Assembly: GCF_000276605.1 (NCBI RefSeq)
Contig: NZ_AKJX01000111.1
Coordinates: 1-64,000, forward strand
Direction of reading: 5' to 3'
Length of the DNA stretch: 64,000 bases
Source: Acidovorax sp. CF316
GTDB lineage: Bacteria > Pseudomonadota > Gammaproteobacteria > Burkholderiales > Burkholderiaceae_C
In this document: in pieces, positions 34,390-42,003 of the stretch
Layout of the letters: each line of letters begins with the position of its first letter
How positions within the stretch are numbered: the first letter of the stretch is position 1
Notes under the pieces: generated by a model
What the model saw: only the letters and a program-made list of their open reading frames with translations
What the model was told of the DNA's origin: nothing
Database searches by the model: none
Made by a program: the position numbers and the translations under genes

Positions 34390-36546
34390 TCAGAAGCGGG
34401 TACGCAGCGTGAGCTGCAGTGCACGGGGCGAGCCCGGCAGGATCAGGTTGTCGTTGCTGCCGTGGGACGACACGTAGTACTTGCGGTTGGTGAGGTTCTT
34501 CACGTTCACGTCCAGGCCCCATTGGCCCAGCGTGTACTGCAGCGCTGCGTCCAGCGTGGTGTAGGCGGGCAAGGTGACCAGGTTGGTGAGCGAGGTGTAG
34601 CGTTCGCCCACATGGCTCACGCCGCCGCCCAGGCGCAGGCCGTGGCCCATGTCCTTCATGGCCCAGAGGAAGGCCGAGTTGCGCGGGGTGAGCGCGGCCA
34701 CCTTGCCTTGCGAGGGCACGTTCACCGTGGGCAGCTGGCTGCTCGCGGCGGTGGCCAGCGATTGGGTCATGCGGCCGTCGAGGTAGGCATAGCCCGCGCT
34801 CAAGTCCCAGCCACCGGACAGGCGGCCGCTGCCGGTGATCTCCAACCCGTTGGTGCGCTGCGTGCCCACGTTGATCTGGCGCGCGGGGTTGGACGGGTCG
34901 GTGTTCTTGATGTTGGTGCGTGTGAGGTTGAACAGCGCACCGGTGAAGTTGAGGCGGCCGTCCAGCAGGTCGAGCTTGACGCCGATTTCCTTGTTCTGCG
35001 TGATCTCTGGGTCGTTGGCGGTGTTGTTGGCGGCCAGCGCAAAGGTCTCGCCCGAGGGCTGGAACGACTTGCTGTACGACAGGTAGTACGACACCTGCTC
35101 GCTGGGCTGCCAGACGATGCCGGCGCGCGGGCTGAACTTCTTGTCGGTGCGCGCCAGGCTGGCCAGGGTGCGGTCGAAGCGCGTCTCCTGCTTGAACACG
35201 TCGTAGCGTGCGCCCACCAGGGCCTTCCACTGTGGTGCCAGCGTGATCTGGTCCTGCAGGTACAGCGCGGCGGTGCTCTGCTCGGTGTGGCTGGGGATGG
35301 CGCCGGTGGCCGCGTAGGCACTGGCGGGAACAGCCGGCGTGGGCACGTTGCCGGGGTTCAGGATGTTCACGCGGTCCACCACGCCGGCCGAGATGGACTC
35401 GGCGCGCTTCTTCTGGCGGCCCAGTTCCATGCCCATCAGCCATTCCTGGCGCAGGCCGCCCAGGCTGTTGCGCCAGGTCAGGTCGGTCTGGTTGAATACG
35501 CCGCTCTCGTCGCGAAAGACCAGGCTGCGGGTGCGGCCGACGGTCATGGTCACGGGGTCGGTGGTACCGCCGGGCAAGGTGTTGTAGCGGTCCAGCGTGT
35601 AGTCGTACAGGCGCGTGACATTGCGCACCGACCAGTCGTCATTGACACGGTGGTTGAGCGTGGCGGTGAACGCCTGCACGTTGCTGGTGCTGGTGTCGTC
35701 CTGCACTGCCGTGCCCGAGCCGTAGTAGGTGCTGGCCGGCACGTTGACGGGGCGGCCGTTGAGGGCCGGGATGCCGAAGTCCGTGAGGCGCTGGTCACGT
35801 GCGTCGGTGTATTGCAGCAGCAACTGGGTCTCGGGGGCGAGCTTGAGCGCCAGCGAGGGCGCGAAGTTGTGGCGCTTGACGAACTGCTGGTCGCGGTAGC
35901 TGCCCGAATCCTCGCCCGCCACATTGAGCCGGAATGCGGCGGCATCGCTGATGCCCACGTTCACATCGGCCGTGGCACGGCGATAGTCGTGGCTGCCCAG
36001 GCCCAGCGTGGCCTCACCATGCGTCGAGCCGAACACCGGCTTCTTGGTCACGCGGTTGATCAGGCCGCCGGACGAGCCACGGCCATACAGCACGGCTGCG
36101 GGACCCTTGAGCACTTCGATGCGCTCGATGTCGGCCAGATCCCGGAAATACAGCGCGTCGTCGCGCACACCATCCACAAACTGATCGGCGATGGCGGTGA
36201 AGCCGCGGATCACCACCTGGTCGCGCTGGCCGTCGCCATGGCTCATGGCCACTCCGGGCACGTTGCGCAGCGCATCCTCCATGGAGCGCGCGCCCTGGTC
36301 GCGCAGCAACTGGCCAGGCACCACGTTGACCGCCTGGGGCACATCGCGCAGCGGAGCACTGCCCTTGGTGGCCGTGCTGCTGGCCGCGGGTGAGTACGCG
36401 TCGTCTGCAGCGCCCGACTGGATGGTGACCTCGCCCAGGGTCCGGGGCATGGGGGCGGGCTGGGCCAGCACGGGAGCGCCGAAAGCGGCGATCAGGGCTG
36501 CGGTCAAGGGGGTGCGTACGGCGGAGAGCAGGGGATGCAGAAGCAT
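34390..36546 (-). CDS. TonB-dependent siderophore receptor (Fiu/catecholate-like)
   Basis: A 718-residue receptor. Signal peptide ends near residue 29 (FGAPVLAQPAP); TonB-box-like LGEVTIQSG; plug with LRDVPQAVNVVPGQLLRDQGARSMEDALRNVPGV (residues ~65-100), VVIRGFTAIADQFVDGVRD and RIEVLKGPAAVLYGRGSSGGLIN. The DVPQAV..VP..LL.DQGA.S pattern and VDGVRDDALYFRDL are those of Fiu-like catecholate/monocatechol receptors; ligand unproven. The barrel ends LTLRTRF. It follows the DUF3325 gene by 84 bases with no Fur box between, so it is read from the promoter ahead of DUF3649. Confidence 0.88.
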   Translation of the reverse strand: MLLHPLLSAVRTPLTAALIAAFGAPVLAQPAPMPRTLGEVTIQSGAADDAYSPAASSTATKGSAPLRDVPQAVNVVPGQLLRDQGARSMEDALRNVPGVAMSHGDGQRDQVVIRGFTAIADQFVDGVRDDALYFRDLADIERIEVLKGPAAVLYGRGSSGGLINRVTKKPVFGSTHGEATLGLGSHDYRRATADVNVGISDAAAFRLNVAGEDSGSYRDQQFVKRHNFAPSLALKLAPETQLLLQYTDARDQRLTDFGIPALNGRPVNVPASTYYGSGTAVQDDTSTSNVQAFTATLNHRVNDDWSVRNVTRLYDYTLDRYNTLPGGTTDPVTMTVGRTRSLVFRDESGVFNQTDLTWRNSLGGLRQEWLMGMELGRQKKRAESISAGVVDRVNILNPGNVPTPAVPASAYAATGAIPSHTEQSTAALYLQDQITLAPQWKALVGARYDVFKQETRFDRTLASLARTDKKFSPRAGIVWQPSEQVSYYLSYSKSFQPSGETFALAANNTANDPEITQNKEIGVKLDLLDGRLNFTGALFNLTRTNIKNTDPSNPARQINVGTQRTNGLEITGSGRLSGGWDLSAGYAYLDGRMTQSLATAASSQLPTVNVPSQGKVAALTPRNSAFLWAMKDMGHGLRLGGGVSHVGERYTSLTNLVTLPAYTTLDAALQYTLGQWGLDVNVKNLTNRKYYVSSHGSNDNLILPGSPRALQLTLRTRF

Positions 36547-36630
36547 GGGAGACCTTGAATGGGAAACGGCAATGAGGAAAGATGCGAAGCCGGCAGGAGG
36601 TTGGTGTGGAGCGCAGGGGCTGGCCATCCA

Positions 36631-36963
36631 TCACCACCCTGCGGCCCAGGCCGCAAGGCCAGCGGCCAGCGCCACGCCTGCCAGGCGGGGCGCATGGCGC
36701 GGCTGCCAGGTCATCACGGCCGTCACGGCCACGGCCGCGACCGACAGGGCGATGGTCCAAGCCGTCACCCCGAGCGATGCCGGCACGCCCGCAGGGGGCT
36801 GTGCGGCCAGCCACAGCGACAGGGCCAGCAGCAGCCAGCCCGCGCGGCGCCACTGGGCCAGGCGCGGGGCAGCCGCTTCACGGCACAGGGCATCTTCGTG
36901 GTGGCGGTCCATGCCCAGGGCGATCGCGGACCAGGCGGCAAAGCAGAGGAAAAAGGCGGACAT
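36631..36963 (-). CDS. DUF3325 family small membrane protein
   Basis: A 110-residue inner-membrane protein with three helices (residues ~2-17, ~42-60 and ~65-105). Opening MSAFFLCFAAWSAIALGMDRHHED matches the DUF3325 pattern, in which 'AMDRHH' after the first helix is the signature and supplies two histidines. The family is found almost only in operons with PepSY proteins, DUF3649 and TonB-dependent receptors, suggesting it is a subunit or helper of a membrane siderophore-reductase complex; that role is inference. It follows the PepSY gene by 14 bases and precedes the Fiu-like receptor. Confidence 0.75.
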   Translation of the reverse strand: MSAFFLCFAAWSAIALGMDRHHEDALCREAAAPRLAQWRRAGWLLLALSLWLAAQPPAGVPASLGVTAWTIALSVAAVAVTAVMTWQPRHAPRLAGVALAAGLAAWAAGW

Positions 36964-36977
36964 GGGGAATGGCTCCT

Positions 36978-38675
36978 TCAGGCCTGGGCGGCTGGCCGGG
37001 CATCGGGCGCGGCCATGGCTGCGGGCCTGCGCGTGGCCTTGCCCGGCAAGGGCCGGCCGGGGCGCAGGCGCCAGGCCAGCCACCCCAGCAGCACGCCGGT
37101 GGCCAGGAACGTGAGGTCCATGCCCGCCCAGAGCCAGTCGCCTGCGGGCAGGCTGACGCCCAGGTGCGGGGCCGTGGTCAGCGCATTGAGCAGCGGCAGC
37201 GCTGCCCAGGCGGCGCCGGCCAGGGCCAGCACCACCGACCAGCCGCGGCGGTTGGGGAACAGCACGCCCCAGAGCAGGGCCACGCCCCAGGCGCCGAAGA
37301 AGTACGAGAGTTCGGTGTCGGGCCGCTCGGGCGAATCGAGCGGAATGAGCCGGTTGGATGCCATGTACACGGCGCAGGCCAGCGGCAGGCCGGCCAGCGA
37401 AGCGATGTTCAGGCTGGCCACCAGGCGCTGGCCAAAGGGCAGGCGCGCGGGGGCATCGCTGGCCGCAGCGCCCTTGCGCTGGCCCTGGGCGCTGCGCTTG
37501 ATGGACCACAGCACCATGCCGGTGGCGATCATCAGGCTGCCCAAGAGGCCGAAGCCCACCAGCACCCAGCGCATGCCCGGGCCGGCAAAGCGGCCCAGGT
37601 GCAGGCCGTAGAGCACGCCGTAGGTCACGGCGGCGGGCGAGGTGGCGTCGGTCTGCTCCAGCACGGCGCCGGTGGTGCCGTGGAACAGCATCCGCTCGGG
37701 CCGGTACTGCAGGCGGTCGCCCTCGTGGCGCGTGACCTCCACCACTGGTGTGCCCTGCGCGTCGCGCCGTGCCTGGATGCCACCGATGCGCCCGCCCTCC
37801 CAGCGTGTGCGCGCGGTCTCCAGGATGGGGCCGAGCGCCAGCGCGGGCAGGGGCTCGACCTTGTCGCCGGGGTTGCGGCGCACACGGCGCTCGGGCTTCT
37901 CACCCTGCAGGTCGGCGAAGTAGGTCTGCGAGTCCACGCCCTTGGGGCCCTGGTAGGCCACGGCGATGCCTGAAGGCATGTACAGGGTGTGGAAGATCAT
38001 CAGCCCGCTGAAGGTGATCATCAGGTAGAAGGGCAGCACCAGCACGCCGGTGACGTTGTGTGCGTCGAGCCAGGCGCGCTGCCCGCCCTTGGCCGGGCGG
38101 AAGGTGAAGAAGTCCTTGAAGATGCGCCGGTGCGTGACCACGCCCGTGAGCAGGGCGATGAACATCAGCATGGTGGCCACGCCCACCACCCAGCGGCCCT
38201 CGATGGCCCAGCGGCCCTTCTGCGCGGTGCGCAGCTCGAAGTGGAAGCGGTAGAAGAACTCGCCGCCCATGGTCTTGCGCGCGTCCACGGTCTCGCCGGT
38301 CTGCGGGTTCATGAGCAGGGTCTCGAAGCGGCCGTTGCCCGTGTCGCGCCACAGCAGCGTGATGGCGTTCTGGCGCTCATCGGGCATGCGCATGATCCAC
38401 TGGGTGACGTCGGGCACCTTCCTGTTCATCGCCGCCACGGCACGCTCTGCCACATCGCGCGTGGGCTGCGGCATGCCATGCAGCTCGGGCCGCATCCACA
38501 GGTTGATCTCGGTCTTGAAGAACGACAGCGTGCCCGTGAGGAAGATCGCGAACAGCAGCCAGCCCAGGACGAGGCCGGCCCAGGTGTGCAGCCAGGACAT
38601 GGCCTGGCGAAAGCCTTCGCGCGCCTGTTCGCGCGCTGTTCGCGGTGCGGGGGAGGCAGGGGTGGTATCGGTCAT
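36978..38675 (-). CDS. PepSY-associated TM protein (candidate siderophore reductase, large form)
   Basis: A 565-residue inner-membrane protein. Helices lie at about residues 28-50 (WAGLVLGWLLFAIFLTGTLSFF), 165-185, 215-240 (VLVLPFYLMITFSGLMIF) and several C-terminal ones, giving an extended form of the PepSY-TM fold. Conserved histidines appear in MSWLHTWAG, FYRFHFEL, GVVTHRRIFKD, WLDAHNVTG and GLHLGRF; such paired histidines in helices are expected to hold heme. Relatives (FoxB, PiuB-like) are linked to reduction of imported ferric siderophores. It overlaps the DUF3649 stop by four bases (38672-38675) and sits 14 bases before DUF3325, forming a compact three-gene module upstream of two receptors. 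Confidence 0.85.
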   Translation of the reverse strand: MTDTTPASPAPRTAREQAREGFRQAMSWLHTWAGLVLGWLLFAIFLTGTLSFFKTEINLWMRPELHGMPQPTRDVAERAVAAMNRKVPDVTQWIMRMPDERQNAITLLWRDTGNGRFETLLMNPQTGETVDARKTMGGEFFYRFHFELRTAQKGRWAIEGRWVVGVATMLMFIALLTGVVTHRRIFKDFFTFRPAKGGQRAWLDAHNVTGVLVLPFYLMITFSGLMIFHTLYMPSGIAVAYQGPKGVDSQTYFADLQGEKPERRVRRNPGDKVEPLPALALGPILETARTRWEGGRIGGIQARRDAQGTPVVEVTRHEGDRLQYRPERMLFHGTTGAVLEQTDATSPAAVTYGVLYGLHLGRFAGPGMRWVLVGFGLLGSLMIATGMVLWSIKRSAQGQRKGAAASDAPARLPFGQRLVASLNIASLAGLPLACAVYMASNRLIPLDSPERPDTELSYFFGAWGVALLWGVLFPNRRGWSVVLALAGAAWAALPLLNALTTAPHLGVSLPAGDWLWAGMDLTFLATGVLLGWLAWRLRPGRPLPGKATRRPAAMAAPDARPAAQA

Positions 38676-38980
38676 TGCAGTTTCTCCAGCCAGCGCGGCG
38701 CCATGGCGCCGGCGCCCAGCAGCAGCGCGGGCAGCAGGGTGCCGCCCCAGGCGCCCCAGGCCGTGCGCGCGTAGAAAGCCCAGCCTGCGGCGCCCGCGTA
38801 GACCAGCCAGGCCAGCATGGTGGCGGTGAGCACCGCTTCGACGCGCGGCATGGCCAGGGCCAGGGCGAGGGACAGCGCGGCCGTGAAGGCGGCGGCCAGC
38901 GCATAGCCGCCGGCGGTGGCGGCCAGGGCGCGCGAGGTGATGGCCAGGCGGTAGCGCCAGGCGGGGCGGGTCGCTTTCAT
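38672..38980 (-). CDS. DUF3649-like small membrane protein (iron-uptake associated)
   Basis: A 102-residue protein with three membrane helices (residues ~14-40, ~48-68 and ~75-95), beginning MKATRPAWRYRLAITSRALAA. The RL.I.SRALAA..GGYALA opening is that of DUF3649-type proteins annotated near PepSY and DUF3325 genes. It is the first gene of the operon: its ATGA end overlaps the PepSY start, and a Fur-like box lies about 230 bases upstream. Function unproven; a small partner of the PepSY reductase is the natural guess. Family assignment is by eye. Confidence 0.7.
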   Translation of the reverse strand: MKATRPAWRYRLAITSRALAATAGGYALAAAFTAALSLALALAMPRVEAVLTATMLAWLVYAGAAGWAFYARTAWGAWGGTLLPALLLGAGAMAPRWLEKLQ

Positions 38981-39206
38981 GGGCGATCAGGCGTTGGAAT
39001 GGGCGGGGAGACGCGTCGTGGCGACGCGGTCGGTGGACTCGGCCTGGCGCTGCTGCAAGAAGCGCGGGGCAGGCCACCACGGGATGCTGGCTGCGGGGCG
39101 CGGGGCCCCGTCTGGCTGGCTGACGGCTCTGGGGCCAGTGGACATGCGTGGCAGCGCGCAGGGCGCCCGCAGCGGGTCAAAAGGCCTTCGGGTCGAAAGT
39201 GTAATT

Positions 39207-39225
39207 TATGAGAAGCATTCGCATT
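39207..39225 (-). promoter_or_regulatory. Fur-box-like operator of the DUF3649-PepSY-receptor operon
   Basis: On the minus strand TGCGAATGCTTCTCA (39209-39223) matches the 7-1-7 Fur core TGAGAATGATTCTCA at 13 of 15 positions, inside AATGCGAATGCTTCTCATA. A second CATTTGTAAATG palindrome overlaps its edge. It is the only strong iron-box between bacterioferritin and the operon beginning at 38980. Confidence 0.65.
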
Positions 39226-39278
39226 TGTAAATGTGAACGCTTGATGTGCAAATGCAACGGTCTGTACCGTGCAGGCAT

Positions 39279-39303
39279 AAAAAAACGGGCCGATGGCCCG
39301 TTT
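39279..39303 (-). terminator. Rho-independent terminator of bacterioferritin
   Basis: On the minus strand AAACGGGCC pairs with GGCCCGTTT (39283-39303) around a three-base loop, and the T tract (39279-39285 as A on the plus strand) follows. It lies about 115 bases after the bfr stop codon. Confidence 0.8.
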
Positions 39304-39417
39304 GGAAAAACGTGGGGGTGGTTGTCGTTCTGTGCTGCCGCTGTCAGTTGTCCGGTCTTCTTGTTGTCGAGCCTGCTCGCTGGCTTCGTGGGGCGACTCG
39401 TGAATGGGAGCGCTGGC

Positions 39418-39894
39418 TCAGTCCTCTTCGCTCATCTGCGACTGCAGGTAGTTCTGCAGGCCGATCTTGGCGATCAGCTCGATCTGGGTTTCCAGGAAGT
39501 CGATGTGCTCTTCGGTGTCGTCGAGGATCTTTTGCAGGATGTCGCGCGAGACGTAGTCGCGCACCGTCTCGCAGTGGGCGATGCCTTCCTTGATGGTGGC
39601 CTGGGCGCCTTTTTCGGAGCCCAGGTCGCAGCTGAGGATCTCTGGCACGTCTTCGCCGACCTGCAGCTTGGCCAGGTCCTGCAGGTTGGGCAGGCCGTCG
39701 AGCATGAAGATGCGGTCCATGAGCACGTCAGCGTGCTTCATCTCGCGGATGGACTCCTCGTACTCCTTCTTGGCCAGCTTGTCGAAGCCCCAGTGCTTGA
39801 GCATGCGGTAGTGCAGGAAGTACTGGTTGATGGCCGTGAGTTCGTTCTTGAGCTGGGCCTGCAGATGGCCGATGACCTGTGCGTCGCCTTGCAT
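39418..39894 (-). CDS. bfr: Bacterioferritin
   Basis: A 158-residue ferritin-like subunit of the 24-mer iron store. The ferroxidase ligands are in place: Glu18, Glu51, His54, with the later Glu and EEHIDFLE supplying the rest. Met52 (REMKHAD) is the axial heme ligand that distinguishes bacterioferritin from plain ferritin. It starts at ATG 39894 after AAGGAG and ends LQNYLQSQMSEED, a normal C-terminus. It oxidises Fe(II) and stores it as ferric mineral. Its neighbour is the FTR1 iron permease, read in the same direction with a 191-base gap. No bacterioferritin-associated ferredoxin gene is adjacent. Confidence 0.96.
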   Translation of the reverse strand: MQGDAQVIGHLQAQLKNELTAINQYFLHYRMLKHWGFDKLAKKEYEESIREMKHADVLMDRIFMLDGLPNLQDLAKLQVGEDVPEILSCDLGSEKGAQATIKEGIAHCETVRDYVSRDILQKILDDTEEHIDFLETQIELIAKIGLQNYLQSQMSEED

Positions 39895-40028
39895 GGGGAG
39901 ACTCCTTGTTATGTTGTTTCGCTCCCGATTGTCGTGAGGCCGCAATGCGGGCGCAAGGCAAGACCCCTTTGTGGCGCATTGGCTGCGTGTGATGCTGAGT
40001 TGTGTTCGTGTTTGGTGCCCGCAAGCGG

Positions 40029-40062
40029 CACGGCCCGCTGCGTTGGCACGCAGCGGGCCGTG
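40029..40062. other. Perfect 14-base-pair stem-loop between FTR1 and bfr
   Basis: CACGGCCCGCTGCG (40029-40042) pairs perfectly with CGCAGCGGGCCGTG (40049-40062) around a six-base loop. It lies 24 bases past the FTR1 stop codon and lacks a T tract on either strand. It probably stabilises the 3' end of the FTR1 mRNA or acts as a weak terminator. Confidence 0.5.
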
Positions 40063-40085
40063 ATCCCGGAAGGCGGGGGACGGGG

Positions 40086-40895
40086 TTATTGCGCCCGTGC
40101 GTTCTGCGGGGAGGGCGCGGCGGTGGTGGTTGCGCCTGCGGCCTGCTGGCGGTCGCGCCAATGCGCCGCGCCCAGCCACACGGTGGGCACCAGCACCAGG
40201 GCCAGCGAGATCATCTGTGCAATCGTGCCTTCGGCCAGGTCCTCGGTGTTGGCATGCCACCAGGCATTGTCGATGCCGGGGATGAGGTTGCCTTCGGTGA
40301 ACTCGTGCAGCGCATAGACCACGAGCTGCACGGCGAACACGGCCATGAACCACGAGGTCACGCGAAAGAAGCGGCCCAGGTTCACCGCGCGGCCATAGCG
40401 CGTCCAGGCCCAGGCGATGGCGGCCGCCAGGGCCAGGCCGGCAAGGCCGCCCCAGACCATGTAGCCCAGCTCGGCGCTGCCGGCCAGCGAGGCCAGCATG
40501 GTGGCGGTTTCCACCCCTTCGCGGCCCACCATGAACAGGGCGAACAGGAACACGGCCAGCCAGGCCTGTGGGCCTTCGAGCACGCTGGCGCGATCGATGC
40601 GGGCCGCGATCTCCTGCCCCATGCCCTTGCCGGCGCTGCGCATGTGCACCACGCACCAGGCCACGGCGGCGGCGGCCACCAGGGCCATCACGCCTTCGGC
40701 CACGGGGGAGAGGGCGCCCACGCGCGACAGCAGCCAGCCCAGGCCCAGCGACAGCAGCAGGGCCACCACCACGCCCGCGCGCAGCGGCGTCAGGAGGTGC
40801 AGGCGCCCGGTCTTGCGCAGGTACAAGGTGGCGATGGCCACGACCAGAAGGGCTTCGAGCCCTTCGCGGAAACAGATGAGCAGGGTCTGGAACAT
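40086..40895 (-). CDS. FTR1 family iron permease (EfeU-like)
   Basis: A 269-residue inner-membrane permease with about seven helices. Both iron-binding motifs of the family are present in membrane segments: REGLE at residues 10-14 and REGVE at 125-129. In yeast Ftr1 and E. coli EfeU these move iron across the membrane together with an oxidase or EfeO/EfeB. No EfeO or EfeB gene is next to it, so it is either a stand-alone permease or works with partners elsewhere. A Fur-like box lies about 150-170 bases upstream. A 14-base-pair hairpin follows the gene. The C-terminal ~20 residues are Ala/Thr/Pro-rich. Confidence 0.9.
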   Translation of the reverse strand: MFQTLLICFREGLEALLVVAIATLYLRKTGRLHLLTPLRAGVVVALLLSLGLGWLLSRVGALSPVAEGVMALVAAAAVAWCVVHMRSAGKGMGQEIAARIDRASVLEGPQAWLAVFLFALFMVGREGVETATMLASLAGSAELGYMVWGGLAGLALAAAIAWAWTRYGRAVNLGRFFRVTSWFMAVFAVQLVVYALHEFTEGNLIPGIDNAWWHANTEDLAEGTIAQMISLALVLVPTVWLGAAHWRDRQQAAGATTTAAPSPQNARAQ

Positions 40896-41042
40896 GGAGG
40901 CAGGTCTTTGCTATGGATGGTGAGCCGGTCCGCCCAAGGGCGAAACCTGGCTCTTGTGACCGGTTCTGAGGGAATTGGCAGCAGCGGCCAAGGCGGTGCC
41001 GCGGGGCACTGGCAGCGCCTGCGGCCCGCGGATTATGCGCTT

Positions 41043-41061
41043 AACGAGAATCAATCTTATT
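41043..41061 (-). promoter_or_regulatory. Fur-box-like operator of the FTR1 permease gene
   Basis: On the minus strand AATAAGATTGATTCTCGTT keeps 12 of 15 positions of the TGAGAATGATTCTCA core. It is 148 bases upstream of the FTR1 ATG at 40895. Confidence 0.5.
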
Positions 41062-41138
41062 TGGAGTGTTTGACATGGCACAAGGGCCGCGCTTGTGGCC
41101 GCCTTGCGGCCAGGTCCCCGGCGGTGCATTGTCTTGAT

Positions 41139-41204
41139 ATAGTCATAGACAATTGATTCAATCAAATCAATTAATTGGATTGATGGCCTTACTGGGCCTA
41201 AACT
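41139..41204 (+). promoter_or_regulatory. OxyR-like site and promoter of ahpC
   Basis: Four tetramers at 11-base spacing, ATAG (41139-41142), CAAT (41150-41153), ATCA (41161-41164) and TAAT (41172-41175), approximate the OxyR pattern ATAG-N7-CTAT-N7-ATAG-N7-CTAT. The site runs up to a promoter TTGGAT (41175-41180), 18-base spacer, TAAACT (41199-41204), the position from which OxyR activates. The ATG is at 41246. Confidence 0.5.
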
Positions 41205-41245
41205 TCATTCCGTAGTCAGTTCAACCCACCCTTAAGGAAACAGCA

Positions 41246-41821
41246 ATGTCCCTGATCAACACGCAAGTTCAACCCTTCAAGACCACCGCTTTCGTCAACC
41301 GCAATGGCAAGGGCGAGTTCATCGACCTGACCGAAGCCGATCTCAAGGGCAAGTGGTCCGTGCTGATCTTCATGCCTGCAGCGTTCACCTTCAACTGCCC
41401 CACCGAAATCGAAGACGCTGCCGACAACTACCCCGAGTTCCAGAAGGCCGGCACCGAGGTCTACATCGTCACGACCGACACGCACTTCTCGCACAAGGTC
41501 TGGCACGAAACCTCGCCCGCCGTGGGCAAGGCCAAGTTCCCCCTGGTCGGCGACCCAACGCACCAGCTGACCAACGCCTTCGGCGTGCACATCCCTGAAG
41601 AAGGCCTGGCACTGCGCGGTACCTTCGTGATCAACCCCGACGGCATCATCAAGACCGCCGAAGTGCATTCCAACGAAATCGCCCGCGACGTCAAGGAAAC
41701 CGTGCGCAAGCTCAAGGCTGCCCAGTACACCGCCGCCCACCCCGGCGAAGTCTGCCCCGCCAAGTGGAACGACGGCGCCAAGACCCTGGCTCCTTCGCTG
41801 GACCTGGTCGGCAAGATCTGA
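41246..41821 (+). CDS. ahpC: Alkyl hydroperoxide reductase subunit C (2-Cys peroxiredoxin)
   Basis: A 191-residue typical 2-Cys peroxiredoxin. The peroxidatic Cys51 lies in FTFNCPTE and the resolving cysteine near residue 169 in HPGEVCPAKW; SLINT at the start and LAPSLDLVGKI at the end are AhpC hallmarks. The active-site environment is FMPAAFTFNCPTE, where E. coli has FYPADFTFVCPTE, so three neighbours of the nucleophile differ. It reduces H2O2 and organic peroxides using electrons from AhpF. Start after TAAGGA. An OxyR-like promoter precedes it and a strong hairpin separates it from ahpF. Confidence 0.96.
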   Translation: MSLINTQVQPFKTTAFVNRNGKGEFIDLTEADLKGKWSVLIFMPAAFTFNCPTEIEDAADNYPEFQKAGTEVYIVTTDTHFSHKVWHETSPAVGKAKFPLVGDPTHQLTNAFGVHIPEEGLALRGTFVINPDGIIKTAEVHSNEIARDVKETVRKLKAAQYTAAHPGEVCPAKWNDGAKTLAPSLDLVGKI

Positions 41822-41840
41822 TCGGCTGATTGCATCGGCA

Positions 41841-41912
41841 GAGCGCCCCTTGGGGCGCTCCCCAGCCGGACAGCGTCATGGCGCGCGTGCGCCATGCCGT
41901 CCGGCTTTTTTT
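41841..41912 (+). terminator. Tandem hairpins and terminator between ahpC and ahpF
   Basis: First hairpin: GAGCGCCCC/GGGGCGCTC (41841-41860), virtually loopless. Second: AGCCGGAC (41864-41871) pairing with GTCCGGCT (41899-41906) over an inner GGCGC/GCGCC stem, followed by seven T (to 41912). The second is a full Rho-independent terminator. It should make most transcripts end after ahpC, leaving ahpF at a lower level by read-through. Confidence 0.85.
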
Positions 41913-42003
41913 CGCCCATTTTTTACGCTCTGTTGCGGACCCGGGCTTGCCACAAGCGGCCCTGGCCCCCACCCTACAAGCCAGAACTCGAAAGGACACC
42001 ACC

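Larger units (their letters stand above)
38981..39417. other. Intergenic region between bacterioferritin and the DUF3649 operon
   Basis: A 437-base region without a convincing gene. It contains the Fur-like box for the leftward operon (39207-39225), an adjacent CATTTGTAAATG palindrome (39222-39233), and the bacterioferritin terminator (39279-39303). The stretch 38981-39180 and the stretch 39304-39417 show nothing recognisable. Confidence 0.5.
40896..41245. other. Divergent control region of FTR1 and ahpC
   Basis: This 350-base gap separates the leftward FTR1 permease from the rightward ahpC. The left part (40896-41040) shows nothing definite. The middle holds a Fur-like box (41043-41061) and the right side an OxyR-like site plus promoter for ahpC (41139-41204). 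The rightmost part is AT-rich relative to the rest of the window. Confidence 0.5.
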
